Assembly: GCF_002288925.2 (NCBI RefSeq)
Contig: NW_022098021.1
Location: 8,105,966-8,169,965, forward strand
Direction of reading: 5' to 3'
Length of the DNA: 64,000 nucleotides
DNA from: Delphinapterus leucas
Taxonomy: Eukaryota > Chordata > Mammalia > Artiodactyla > Monodontidae
The notes beneath the pieces are model-generated. The model saw only the letters and a list, made by a program, of their open reading frames with translations. It searched no databases and was not told the DNA's origin. Of the stretch, positions 37,480 to 49,819 are shown one piece after another. The position numbers and the translations under genes are program-made. Numbering within the stretch: the first letter of the stretch is position 1; each line of letters opens with the position of its first letter.

Positions 37480-38060
37480 AGTTCTGTGTTAATAGGATGT
37501 GTTTGATAAGGGGAAGATAATGTTATCTCCCAGTTCCCCAGGTATGAATTCTTTCTTTTTTGGAGGCCTGGACATTTTCATGAAATTGGAGGGATTTTTC
37601 TCCTGCACATGTCTCCCTATGAGTGGTCTCAGAATTGCCTCAACAGAGTCCACTGGAGTGTTCAGTTCTGAGCCATAGTTTATGAGTATCTCAGGGATTC
37701 TACCTTGTGGGTGATCCAGTTCCAAATCTCACGCTCAGTTTGCAGAGATACCACCACTGCTTTCCCTACTGGCCATGGGCAAGGGGCAATATTCAAATCA
37801 CAACCTCAGGTGGTCAGCAGAGGCATTTCATCCCCCATGCATTGTTAGGGGCTCTGTCCCAGCAGGTAGCTTCATGTAGGTCCCAGCCTCTGCTGGTCAG
37901 GCTGCATTCAGCCACTTTCTCAAACAGGCATGGGAGCCAGATCTAACTGCTCATCCAATCTAGGCTCCTGTCAACCAAGTGGGCTTAGCTCCTCTCACAA
38001 CAGCAGCTTTTTCTCTGTTCACGTTCTGTGGAGATTCTCTCTTCAATAAACTGAATATTT
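37480..38060. other. Unassigned block, possibly LTR-like
   Basis: It contains 'cttcaataaactgaatattt' at the right end, with a polyadenylation-like AATAAA, and a 78-codon open frame on the minus strand (37489-37725, TTG start). No family or protein was recognised; an ERV/LTR origin is only a guess. Confidence 0.3.
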
Positions 38061-38280
38061 CAGTGAAAAAACATAGTAACAGTCTTCTCTATCTTTGGAA
38101 AAGTAAATGTTGTGGGAAGCATATTTAGGATTTGCTCACAATAGATCATCTTTGACCCAACGCTCAGAAAAGAAGGTAGTTTTTAATTCTTCAGATTTTG
38201 CTTAATCAGAGACTGGACATGAAAGGGCATACACACCAGAGATTTGAAATCATGAAGGGGTTAGGATAGGAGAGGCAGCA

Positions 38281-38400
38281 GAGTGGCAAGGATGCTAGAT
38301 TTAGGGGTGAGCCAACCTGTGTTCAAGCCACAGCCCTGATCCTCTGAAGCCTTTGACCTTCAGCATACCAGAGAACCTCTCAGCCATAGCCAAACATAGG
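38281..38400 (+). repeat. MIR SINE fragment
   Basis: 'tgagccaacctgtgttcaag' followed by 'tttgaccttcagcatacca' fits the MIR tRNA/core part. Weak. Confidence 0.5.
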
Positions 38401-38941
38401 TGCAATTATTGAATTGCTAAGAATCACTTGTGATAATGGTAAAGAAATAGATTCTAGGACTCTAGCCCCCCCATAGATCTGATAAGTCTAGGGTGGGGTG
38501 TGGGACTCTGTACATTTAAGAAGCATTCTAGGTGGTCTGATGAATCTGCCCCATAGGTCACACCTCTGGAAACACTGGTAATTGCACTTAGCACATCAAA
38601 ATATGAGTAGGCTTTTTTTTCTGTAAGGGATGCTAATTCCTTGTTATACTCTTTGTGCGTACCAGGATTGTTAATTGGATTCACTTGGATTATTTGACAT
38701 GTTAATACTACCTGAAAAGTCTTCTTTTTTCAATTTTGGGGGTTATAAGGACAAATTAAGTATTCAGCAAGGGAATAGCTGATCTAATGATCAATATACT
38801 GACTCAGTAGACAGTAAAATTCAAAAAAGTATAATTAATACACAAGTTTAGCTATAAAGTAGTCTTGTTGCTAATTACCACTCCCTCCTTAAGAAATAAG
38901 AAATTAGTAAACCAACGACACAATGGTTTTGCTGAGTACAC

Positions 38942-40757
38942 AAGAAATTAAAGATGATACAAACAGATGGAGAGATATAGCATGTTCTTGGATTGGAAGA
39001 ATCAACATTGTGAAAATGACTACTACCCAAAGCAATCTACAGATTCAATGCAATCCCTATCAAACTACCACTGGCATTTTTCACAGAACTAGAACAAAAA
39101 ATTTCACAATTTGTATGGAAACACAAAAGACCCCGAATAGCCAAAGCAATCTTGAGAAAGAAAAACGGAGCTGGAGGATTCAGGCTCCCAGACTTCAAAC
39201 TATATTACAAAGCTACCATAATCAAGACAATATGGTACTGGCACAAAAACAGAAATATAAATCAATGGAACAGGATAGAAAGCCCAGAGATAAACCCATA
39301 CACATATGGTCACCTTGTTTTTGACAAAGGAGGCAAGAATATACAATGGAGAAAAGACAGCCTCTTCAGTAAGTGGTGCTGGGAAAACTGGACAGCTACA
39401 TGTAAAAGAATGAAATTAGAACACTACCTAACACCATACACAAAAATAAACTCAAAATGGATTAAAGACCTAAATGTAAGGCCAGACACTATAAAACTCT
39501 TAGAGGAAAACATAGGTAGAACCCTCTATGACATAAATCACAGCAAGATCCTTTTTGACCCACCTCCTAGAGAAATGGAAATAAAAACAAAAACAAACAA
39601 ATGGGACCTAATGAAACTTAAAAGCTTTTGCACAGCAAAGGAAACCATAAACGAGACCAACAGACAACCCTCAGAATGGGAGAAAATATTTGCAAATGAA
39701 GCAACTGACAAAGGATTAATCTCCAAAATTTACAAGCAGCTCATGCAGCTCAATATCAAAAAAACAAACAACCCAATCCAAAAATGGGCAGAAGACCTAA
39801 ATAGACATTTCTCCAAAGAAGAGATACAGATTGCCAACAAACACATGAAAGGATGCTCAACATCACTAATCATTAGAGAAATGCAAATCAAAACTACAAT
39901 GAGGTATCACCTCACACCAGTCAGAATGGCCATCATCAAAAAATCTACAGACAGTAAGTGCTGGAGAGGGTGTGGAGAAAAGGGAACCCTCTTGCACTGC
40001 TGGTGGGAATGTAAATTGATACAGCCACTATGGAGAAAAGGATGGAGGTTCCTTAAAAAACTAAAAATAGAACTACCATACGACCCAGCAATCCCACTAC
40101 TGGGTATATATGCTGAGAAAACCATAATTCAAAAAGAGTCATGTGCCACAATGTTCATTGCAGCTCTATTTACAATAGCCAGGACACGGAAGCAACCTAA
40201 GTGTCCATCAACAGATGAATGGATAAAGAAGATGTGGCACATATATACAATGGAATATTACTCAGCCATAAAAAGAAACGAAATTGAGTCATTTGTAATG
40301 AGGTGGATGGACCTAGAGTCTGTCATAGAGTGAAGTAAGTCAGAAAGAGAAAAACAAATACTGTATGCTAACACATATATATGGAATCTAAAAAAATGGT
40401 TCTGATGAACCTAGGGGCAGGACAGGAATAAAGATGCAGACCTACTAGAGAATGGACTTGAGGACACAGGGAGTGGGAAGGGCATGCTGGGATGAAGTGA
40501 GAGAGTGGCATGGACATATATACATTACCAAATGTAAAATAGATAGCTAGTGGGAAGCAGCCACATAGCACAGGGAGATCAGCTCGGTGCTTTGTGTCCA
40601 CGTAGAGGAGTGAGGTAGGGAGGGTGGGAGGGAGATGCAAGAGGGAGGAGATATGGGGATATATGTATATGTATAGCTGATTCACTTTGTTATAAAGCAG
40701 AAACTAACACACCATTGTAAAGCAATTATACTCCAATAAAGATGTTAAAAAAAAAAA
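38942..40757 (+). mobile_element. 5'-truncated L1, relatively well preserved
   Basis: It starts inside ORF2 ('[25 protein letters not shown]') and runs through the ORF2 C-terminus and a full 3' UTR to 'ctccaataaagatgtt' and a poly-A tail of about 12. A 2-bp deletion near 39021 shifts the frame. The first frame ends the 5' part, and a second stays open for 393 codons from 39152. I could not find a matching target-site duplication at the ends. Confidence 0.93.
39152..40333 (+). pseudogene. L1 ORF2 C-terminal fragment, long open frame
   Basis: A 393-codon frame covering the ORF2 thumb/C-terminal region. It includes '[20 protein letters not shown]' and the Cys-rich zinc-knuckle-like segment [18 protein letters not shown] near residues 270-288. 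It ends at 'DLESVIE' with a stop caused by a small deletion shortly before the normal end. It has no reverse transcriptase or endonuclease domain and no promoter, so no function is expected. Its openness implies a fairly recent insertion. Confidence 0.85.
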
Positions 40758-40986
40758 AGTAAAAGAGAACTGCTCACTGGCTATGCTTGATCTGAAATCA
40801 CTTTGAATGACTTTTTGTTCATTTTCAATACTATATAGTATACCATTGATAAATATACCACAATTTTTATCCACCTTATTTTTTTCAAGGACGTTTGTAT
40901 TGTTTCCAGTTTGGGGCTATTATAAGTAATGTTTCTGTGAATATTGCTGTCTGTCTGAGTCTCTTGGTGCACATGTGCATGCATTT

Positions 40987-41197
40987 CTTTTTTTTTTTTT
41001 TTTTTGCGGTACGTGGTCCTCTCACGGTTGTGGCCTCTCCCGTTGCGGAGCACAGGCTCCGGACGCGCAGGCTCAGCAGCCATGGCTCACGGGCCCAGCA
41101 GCTCCGCGGCATGTGGGATCTTCCCGGACCGGGGCACGAACCCGTGTCCCCTGCATCGGCAGGCAGACTCTCAACCACTGCGCCACCAGGGAAGCCC
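40987..41197 (-). mobile_element. CHR-type SINE (compact form)
   Basis: A poly-T, then 'gcggtacgtggtcctctcac', through 'gcaccaggg'-type 5' end complement 'cgccaccagggaagccc'. Very close to the other compact copies. No clear target duplication seen. Confidence 0.9.
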
Positions 41198-41849
41198 AGC
41201 CTCTACATATTCTTAATGGTGACTTTGTTTTATTTTTATTTTGGGGTTAACAGAAGTTCTGAATTTTAATATAGTCTAATTTAGCTATCTTTTATGATTA
41301 ATGCTTTCATTTTTTGTTTTGTTTTTTATTTCCCTTAAAATCCTACCCTAAAGTGATAAGTCTTTTCTCCTATATTATCTTCCAGAAACTCTGTTGTTTC
41401 ACCTTTAATCTTTAGATCCATAACCTACTTAGAGGTGACTAACCCCCAGTACTGCTCTGCAGTGCCACTTGGTCCTAAATCAAATGTCCGTGTGTATCTG
41501 TATTTTTCTGAACTTTCTGAAGTATTGTATCATTATCGTAAGTCCTGATATACAGGTAAACAGTTCTCTCACCTTGTGTTCCTTCTTCAAGACACAGCTA
41601 TCTCCTCCTGTCCTTTATCGTCACCATATGCCTTGGAGAAACAGCTTATCCGTTTCTACGCACACATACATATACATGTACACTCCTGGATTCTTATTGG
41701 AATTGCTGTGAACCCATAGGTCAATTTGAGAAAAGAATTAACTCCATTTATTTAGGTCTTTTTCTTTTTAATGTCAGCTTTTCAATTATATATATATAAA
41801 GCTGTTTTTAAAAATATTTACTTATTTTTTATTTATTTATTTTCTTTAT

Positions 41850-42153
41850 TTTTTTGGCCGTGTCGGGTCTTAGTTGCGGCACGTGGGATCTTTGTTGTGG
41901 CACTTGGGCTTCTCTCTAGTTGTGGCGTGCAGATTTTCTCTCTAGTCGTGGCACGTGGGCTCCAGGGCACATAGGCTCTGTAGTTTGCGGCACACGGCTG
42001 TCTCATTGAGGCACGCGAGCTCAGTAGTTGTGGCACGCGGGCTTAGTTGCCCCGGCGGCATGTGGGATCTTAGTTCCCCGACCAGGGATCAAACCCGCGT
42101 CCCCTGCATTGGAAGGCGGATTCTTTACCATTGGACCCCCAGGGAATTCCCCA
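41850..42153 (-). mobile_element. Long CHR/Bov-tA-type SINE variant
   Basis: It runs from 'tttttggccgtgtcgggtct' through several 'tagttgtggcacg' repeats to 'accccCAGGGAATTCCCC', the complement of a Bov-tA-like head. Nested in the antisense L1. Confidence 0.85.
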
Positions 42154-43079
42154 GTTTGAGAGCATTAACTCCATTTATTTAGGTCTTTAATGTCTATCAG
42201 TAATTTTATATTTCACTTTCTAATTGTTTGTAGATGATATATAGAAATTAAATTGATTTTACAGAAACCTTGATAAACTCTCTAACACTAATAATTTATT
42301 ATTTTGGATTTTTTATGTTCACACTCATATCATTCATGAATAATGACAGTTTTATTTTTCGCAACTTGTATATGATTGATTTGTTTGCCTTGCGTCACTA
42401 CATGTGCTAAGTCCTCCACGACAGCCTTGAAAAGATGTAGTAATGATGGACATCACTGCCCTGATCCCAATCTCAAACTAAACGTCTTCAGAAAGTTACC
42501 ATTAAGTATATTATATGCTATGGGCTTTTATTATAGAATATTTAAATATTTTATATAGAATATTCTAAAAATAGAATGTTTTCTATTTTTAGTTTGCATA
42601 GTTATTTTAGAGTCAGGATCAGATCTTTCCCCTCTGGAGCCTCTGTTGTAAGCAAAGTTAAAGACAAGTGACAAACTGGGAGAAAATATTTGTGAGTTAT
42701 AGAACAGAGGGCTAACTGCCCTGAAGAATTCTGGTCAACATTGCCAGATTTGGTTTTCTCACACATAGTTCCAGACACTGTGTTCCAGGCCACTGCTGTC
42801 AGGAATGAAAGTTTCACCAGTCCGTGAGCAAAAATAAGTTCGTTTTTTTGTAAAGCTAAATGTATTCCTTTCAAAGGATTGTCTTTTATTCTGTGCATAT
42901 ATTCTCTCAAGTTTTTAGCAATAAAATACCGTTTTTCTTATAATCATTATTATAATGGTGGTAATTTAGGTTTTTTTAATGTTCTTGTTTGACAAACTAA
43001 AATACTAGAAACTCTTTGCAGGTCCCTCTAAATTCTCTAATTGATTTGATTCTGACCCAATGCATATCAGTGACATTCA

Positions 43080-43710
43080 GGATATTGACAAAGAAAAAAA
43101 GAGCCAATGCATTAAGGAGATGGGTGGGAATAGAGACAGGGCCATTAGAGAGTGTGGAGAAGAAGGAGGTAGACCAGGGCAGTGAGACATCACAAAGCCA
43201 AGGGAGAAAAGGTTTCAACCGGGTGACTGTGGTTGGCCGTGTCAAATGCTGCAGAGAACTAGGTAAAATGAAGACTATAAAATATGTCTGGTGTTAGTAA
43301 CGAAGAGGACATTAGTGATTCCAGTGGGAAGGATTTCAGTGGAGCAGCGAGGCCAAGACTGAATGCTGTGAACTGAAGAAAGGGTGGTGAGGAAGTGGAA
43401 ACAGTGGCTAGTACGATCTTTCTGAGAAATTTAACTTTGAAGAGAGAAGGGTGTCTCAGTTCCAGTGTGACTAGAATAGGATTTGGGTTGGTTAGTTGGT
43501 TGGTTAGTTGCTTGCTTGCTTGACTGGTTAGTTGGTTGATTGATTTGTTTGTTTTGAAGATGGGAGATGATTGAATAAGATTAGTGTGAACAGAAAAACC
43601 AGTGGAAAGACAGGAATATTGGAAATACAGGAGAGAAAGGAGATAATGGAGAGAGATTCTAAGAAGAGGAGATGAAGTGGGATATAGAACACAGATGTGA
43701 GGCTTTCCCA
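43080..43710 (+). repeat. L2-type LINE fragment with (GGTT)n stretch
   Basis: 'ggttggccgtgtcaaatgct' 'gcagagaacta' and the following text match the L2 type. A (GGTTA/GCTT)n simple repeat at 43486-43553 interrupts it. Confidence 0.55.
43486..43553. repeat. (GGTT)n-like simple repeat
   Basis: Tandem ggttagttggtt / gcttgctt / gattgattt units. Confidence 0.9.
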
Positions 43711-44894
43711 TGGGCAGGAAGGGAGCCCATCAACCTTTGTGCATCATAAAAGAAGCATCCAGGGCCTCAGCCTTGTACTGTGTGGCTTCTACACAGCTCA
43801 ACACTAGCAGCTGTGTGAACAGTGCCCCGTACTTGTGCGAGGTACATCCTGCCCAGTCATATGCAGCAGCCTAGGACACAGGTAAATATGTAAGTTGATT
43901 TGACTAGAATTTGAGAGAAATTTACCACCAAGAAGAACAGCCAGTGAAAGTCCCTAGAGACAGAGCAGTCAACCACTCAGAGAGGAATTGGAAGAGACAG
44001 CCATGAAGGGAAAAAGCTATCATCTTCTCTCCTCTGCACATTTCCCTTGCGCAGTTTCTGTCAGGTGTCACCCTGTCTCTTTCATAATCACCCTTTCCAT
44101 GTTCTTCTTCCCTTGATCCACCACAGTGTTCATTCTCTGAGTTCATTGTACACAGGCAGATTTTAGGAAGAAGCCAGTCTCTCAAACTCATGCAGAACAA
44201 GATAGGAATTTAAATACTAAAAACCAAGATATGAACCTAAAAGAATGCATCCCTTAAAATGGAGCTTAAGCAGTTTACTGGTCAGTAGAAGAGATGTTTG
44301 GGGAAGAGAAATCCTTCTTGTGCCTGCGTATACCTTAGACCCCACCAAGAACCATGGTGTTCAGTTTGTGACCCACATAAAAGCACCCAGCCAAGGGGGA
44401 CATAGGATGGAAATCCATCCCTGGTGAGCATGATGTTGGCAATTTAAAATTCTGGTTTTCTCCTATTTAAATCAACACGTATTGAACCTATACTCTGTCC
44501 CACATAGTTAAGCATCATTTCCCCAAATCTGTCCAAACATTGGGCAATAGTCTGAAGAGGGAGATGGGGTGATGGTTTCTGCAGATAATCTGTGAGTAGG
44601 ATCCTGAAGGTCATTCACCAGTCAGAGGTGGTGGGTTTGTCTCAGAAGAACACTACAGAAAATAGGGGCTTAGAGAAACTCAGTTAAGGTAGGAATCTTT
44701 GAAATGGGAAGAAGTTGGGGTAAATGTATGCATGCAACTAGATCTGAGTTCTACACATACTGACTGATATGGCCACACAATATCGTCAAAGCTGGGAGGA
44801 CTGAACAGTAGCATAAAGGGACAAGATTTCTAACTTCAAAAAACAACCACCAAGAGGGTAATTTCTCTCCACTCACCTTAACATAACCACTTTT

Positions 44895-45056
44895 CCCGTT
44901 GCGGAGCACAGACTCTGGACACGCAGGCTCAGCGGCCATGGCTCGCGGGCCCAGCCGCTCTGCAGCATGTGGGATCTTCCCGGACCAGGGCACGAACCCG
45001 TGTCCCCTGCATCAGCAGGTGGACTCTCAACCACTGCGCCACCAGGGAAGCCCTTC
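44895..45056 (-). mobile_element. CHR-type SINE lacking its 3' part, with perfect target duplication
   Basis: It covers 'cccgttgcggagcacagact' to 'accagggaagccc'. The 3' segment (the 'ctcactgttgtggcc' part) and the poly-A/T tail are absent. Even so, a perfect 15-bp duplication aacataaccactttt flanks it (44880-44894; 45057-45071). Confidence 0.9.
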
Positions 45057-46075
45057 AACATAACCACTTTTTAAGGCAGACTTTACTAGTTTCCTTCAAA
45101 CAAATAATAAATTCGGTGCCCCAGAAAGGTGAGGTTTTAGTGGCGCTCAGACTCTTCCCAGAAGGAGGGGGGCGTCCAGTAGGTGGACTCAGTGAATGAA
45201 CTGGTTCACCTTTGCTTCACTGAGTAGCACGCTACTCCTCTTGGAGATCCTGCCACCTGAGCTCCAGGTGGGAATGGACGTTGTTTGCCTTGTTGAGGTA
45301 GCACGTAGTACGCACTCAGCTAAAATTTCCTAGATGTTAAATGAATGTTTCTTCCTGTGCTGCAGTAACTGGCTCTTTAGAGTAAATGGCAGAGGCTCCC
45401 CTGCATCCGAACTGGATTAAGCTCCACTAGGAGCAGTGCACCCTGGGAAATGTTCTCACTGGCCAGGTTCCTCTGGGCTCCCTGGGGGTGGTGGGACCTT
45501 CATCCCTGGCGGGGCTGTGGAGAGGGTCTCAGCCAGAAAACTAGGCTGAGACGATAAAGGCTTTCTTCAGCTTCATGCAGGACAAGCATTGGCAGAGAAT
45601 CAGAGAAAGCAGAGAGGGTCTTGATCACCTCCGTCGATTCTCAAACTGAGCACCTATAAGATCATTCTCACCGGTAGTTTCCCAACAAGGAAGGGGTTTC
45701 TGGGCAACAAAGTATGTCCTTAGGCAGCAGTCAGTTGGTTTCCAAAAGCTATCAAGGAGTCATTTTAGCATCCCTTTGCACAGATATGTCCAGAACATTG
45801 ACCAGAAGAGAGACGAGAAAGACCATTATGGAGAAACGTTCTTTCATATGTTCAAACCTCCTCTCAGCTGTGTGTTTGACACAGGTCCCATAGAAACTGC
45901 TGCAGAAACTACTGACACAGCTTGTATGTAGGCATCCTCCGTTTTTATAATCCCCGAGTTTCAGTAAAACTATCTCCACTTCCACAGATGGCAGGAGGAA
46001 TAGACAGCATAATATGCTGTCTACAGATGGGTATTGATTCTTTTTCAGTATGCGCCAAATACAGCAAGGATTCTT

Positions 46076-46285
46076 TTTTTTTTTTTTTTTTTTTGTGGTA
46101 CGCCAGCCTCTCACTGTTGTGGCCTCTCCCATTGCGGAGCACAGGCTCCGGACGCGCAGGCCCAGCGGCCATGGCTCACGGGCCCAGCTGCTCCGCGGCA
46201 TGTGGGATCTTCCCGGACTGGGGCACGAACCCGTGTCCCCTGCATCGGCAGGCGGACTCCCAACCACTGTGCCACCGGGGAAGCC
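46076..46285 (-). mobile_element. CHR-type SINE (compact form)
   Basis: A poly-T of about 20, then 'gtggtacgccagcctctcac' to 'gccaccggggaagcc'. Target duplication cagcaaggattctt / cagcagggattctt (46062-46075; 46286-46299), one mismatch. Confidence 0.93.
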
Positions 46286-46459
46286 CAGCAGGGATTCTTA
46301 ATCATTTTCTAAATTGTATAATAACCGAACGATAAATACCTTGAAGACTAAAAAAATACTTTCTCATCAAAATAAAAACATTACCCTGCACCTATGGCAA
46401 TTCTACATTTTTAAAGGGGCTATTCCTTCAACTGTTCTTTTATTCCTAAATCACCCATT

Positions 46460-46560
46460 AATTCATTTGTTCATTAAAAAAATTTTATTGAGCACCAAGT
46501 AAGTATGAGGCACTAGGTTAGACAACTGGGATTTAGGATACAGAAGGCAAGGGGTAGGTA
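46460..46560 (-). repeat. L2-type fragment
   Basis: 'ttttattgagcaccaagtaa' and 'aggcactaggttagacaact' are typical. Short and diverged. Confidence 0.5.
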
Positions 46561-47278
46561 GGGAATAGATTCTATTTATTTATTTTCCTTCCACACAAAA
46601 TTTATACCTTGAGTCGTTTTCAGGAATGTTCCATTCTGGGGTGAAAATGTAGAATTTTGAGAAATACAGTTGGTAGGTGCCGTTTGTACATGGTCAGTCT
46701 TTCTCCTCCCCTTTCTTCACCCATACTTGCTAGGTGAAACCCATTTTTTCCCCAGGGAAAAGGAAATAATCTTGATCCTTCTTGTCTGTGACACTTGATT
46801 GTTTGTCTCCCTCGGAATGAGTCTGCATCTGTGAGGATGCACATTCAGTTGAGTCCAACCCTCAGAGAACTCAAGGATATCTTCATGATAAAACCCTGTA
46901 ACGGAAGACAATATTCCACCTTCAAAATATCTTACACAGCCTCAGTTTTCTGTTTCAAAATTGTCTTTAATCAAATGCTTAATCACCTCTTCTAGATCGA
47001 TAAAAAATATTATTAGGAAGTTGTAAGGACATTTTTGTTGCTTAATCATTTACAACCCCCCTTCAGCTTTCAAAAGAGATTTGAGGCTGCTTAAAATAGA
47101 AAGCATATATGTCACATGGCTTTTAAAATAGAATAACATGAAGAAGTTGGAGAAACTTTACTGTAGTCCTATTATTTCTTTCATAGAAGTCATATAAAAA
47201 GATCGTGCAATTCTAAGGCACAGCAACCTTCCATTAAAGTCCTAATTTTTCACTTTGCATTGAAATTGCCTGTATGCC

Positions 47279-47480
47279 AACATTAACCAAGGGTCTACCG
47301 GGGGCCAAGCACTCTTCAGCACTTCACAAGCACCATCTTGTCTGGTTCCTGGGATATTATCATTACCCCTATTTTAAATATGAGAAAACTAAAGTGTAAA
47401 GAGGTTAAGCAGCTTGCTCGGAGTCACACAGCTTGGGAGTGGCAGAGAGGGTTATAATCTGGGTCTGATGGTCTCCAGAG
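47279..47480 (-). repeat. MIR SINE
   Basis: 'gaggttaagcagcttgctcg' followed by 'gagtcacacagcttgggagt' is the MIR core in reverse. Confidence 0.85.
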
Positions 47481-47644
47481 GACTTCATTACTAATGAATA
47501 TTTTAAAATAGTGGGTCCCATGCCATTAGTGGCCCATGAGATCAACCTTTTGATGCCTTTTCAACTGAATAAGATAGAATAGCAATGATCAGAGTTCATC
47601 CACTGCAGTAAAAGGTAAGTAATATTTCAAGAAATTTTGCTTTC

Positions 47645-47670
47645 TGTGTGTGTGTGTATGTGTGTGTGAG
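47645..47670. repeat. (TG)n microsatellite
   Basis: A run of TG with one TA interruption, in intron 1. Confidence 0.9.
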
Positions 47671-48524
47671 TTTGTCTGCCAGACTGTGATGTGATACCAA
47701 ACTTATTTCTAACTGTGAGTTACTATTTTAAACAATTCTAAAGCTGCTACACTAAGAAATATTGACCCTTATTCATGTTCCAAACACAGGAGGACAGCTA
47801 GTTTTTATAAATCTGCCCTCTGTAGAAATCGCTATAAGAAAGAAGTTAAGAGATTTTAAAATCTATGACTCAGCATCCCTCTCCCTGTGTGAATAGGCTT
47901 CACACGCCAAACCCCAGAGCCACACAGCAGAGAGTTTTCCTAAAATAGTCAGACCTGACTGGTCTTATGCCCAGTTGCTCATACTAAATCATTCATCGAC
48001 CACTGCAGCAGGAGCAGAGAAAATGGTTCTTGCTTTTGTAAAAACAGAAATCCAGTGGGTAGGAAAGAATCTGAGGGCCACACTCGCCACTCAGGGCAGG
48101 CCTAGTGGATGCAGGAGCAGCAGCTCCCGTGGGAGGATGGACACTGCTTCATCTGCCTGTGCCCGGGAAAGGGCCAGGCGCTGCTCTTTTATGTGTTTTC
48201 TGGGTCTGGAGGGTCACCATGACTAAAGGACTAAAGCTCAAAAACTCAATCTACTCATCCTCTCTAACCATATCACTAAAAGCTTGACATGCACCGTAAC
48301 TCAGACACAGCTTTAGTGCCTGTAGCAAACCCCTGCCCTTTTACAAACGGCATGATTCGTTAAACAAGGAAGGCCAGCAGCCTTCACCGACTTCAGGAGA
48401 GCCTGGTGATCCGTCTGGTGGGAGAACACCTCCATGCAAGGCAGCATTTGCTTGGAGGGCCCAGACCTCGCCAGGGTGTTTTCCCAAGAACCAGAGTAGA
48501 AGTGCCTTTATATTCTCAGCCTTC

Positions 48525-48650
48525 ATTCCTCATCTTTACGTGGAGATAATAATACCAACATCACAAAGTTACTGTTAGGATTAAGTGAAATAATTAGGAA
48601 ACACCCAGCACACAGTAGAAGATGCTCCACGAAGGTTGGTTCTCTAGTTC
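48525..48650 (+). repeat. MIR SINE fragment
   Basis: 'cctcatctttacgtggagat' 'aataatacc' and 'cagcacacagtagaagatgc' follow MIR order. Confidence 0.75.
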
Positions 48651-49289
48651 TCTGCAGTATTAAAAAGCCCCGTACCCCCAGCCCAAGAGAATTCCTGGCC
48701 ATGACGCCAACCTTCCGTGGTGCGGTTAGGAAAACCTTGCCAGCAGCCCTTGTTGCCTTCAGTTAGTCAGGACGAGTAGACTACTGCACCCTGCCTAAGT
48801 CTGCATTCTCCTTAAATCTGTTTCTGTGAAGTTTCATCTTGCGCTCCTTTCCCCCCACACACTCACATTTTATACCCTTGACTCATTTATTTTGCAGCTG
48901 GGAGTTTGTACCTCTTAATCTCCCTCGCCTATTTCTGTCCAACCCATACTCCCTTTAAAAAAAAAAAAATAACATGACTTGTAAATTTTTACTAAAGTAT
49001 TTACGAAAAAAACACATCTCCTTATTTTCTGGAAAGTGCTCTTTCAAAATTAAAAGAGTGTCTCTTGCATCTAAAATTCTGGAATTTCTTTGGTCATCCC
49101 ATCCGCAGTTATAGTAACTTTGTAAATGTTAATTATATTTCCTTCCTGTGCTTTCTCATTCAACCCAGCAGTTGTTCAACTCTCATTCATTTTCTCTTAC
49201 ATTCCCAGCACAAGAAGACTATTTTTAATTCACCCTCATAGGGGACTTATGCTCCTTGAAGTGCAGGTTCCTGATTACCCCTAGCAAGA

Positions 49290-49490
49290 CGGTTAAAAAT
49301 GGGCCTCTGGGGTCAGAGGGATGATCAAATCTACCTGTGTGATTTTGCATTCTACTTCCCTAACCCTGAAATAGGAAGGATACTATCACCCACACATAGA
49401 CTTGTTGAAGGAATAACTGAGATTAACCACTGTGCAAACTACCTGGCACACAATAAGCCCAATGAGTGTTAGATGTTATTACTCAGTATT
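49290..49490 (+). repeat. MIR SINE fragment
   Basis: 'ctacttccctaaccctgaaa', 'ctacctggcacacaataagc' follow the MIR 3' half. Confidence 0.7.
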
Positions 49491-49819
49491 ATCTCTCCTT
49501 GTTCCAATGCGGTTCTGGATTTCACTGTCATGCACACCTAAACTCTCCTTTTGCATGTGTATTTTCATTATGTCACCTCAAATCTTCCTTATAAAGGATT
49601 AATAAGTAAATAAATCCACCTATTTGGTCCTGTTAGCTCATAGTTTTACCTTTTGGTTTCCAGGAGTGGAAACCAAAATTAAACAGGTCTTTAATTTCAT
49701 ACAAAAGTAGGACAATTGCTTTGGTTTTGTTTACCGTTGCCTTCCTGAAGCAAATTCAAAATGAGCCCTGATTCCACTCTTGGTATAGCTGGTGTTTGGT
49801 ATGATTGTGATTATTTTAA

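Larger units (their letters stand above)
40790..42600 (-). repeat. Old L1, antisense, interrupted by two SINEs
   Basis: 'tgtattgtttccagtttggg', 'gatccataacctacttagag', 'ttatttaggtctttaatgtc' and similar landmarks are reverse-oriented L1. The element is split by SINEs at 40987-41197 and 41850-42153 and carries a 25-bp direct repeat around the second. Confidence 0.7.

Noticed and set aside
45752..46267. Open frames of 60-170 codons inside SINEs (here and at 640, 32600, 35000, 41000, 45000)
   Set aside because: They are produced by the G+C-rich CHR SINE body, recur with the same peptide in every copy and frame, and end in poly-Lys or poly-Phe from the tail.
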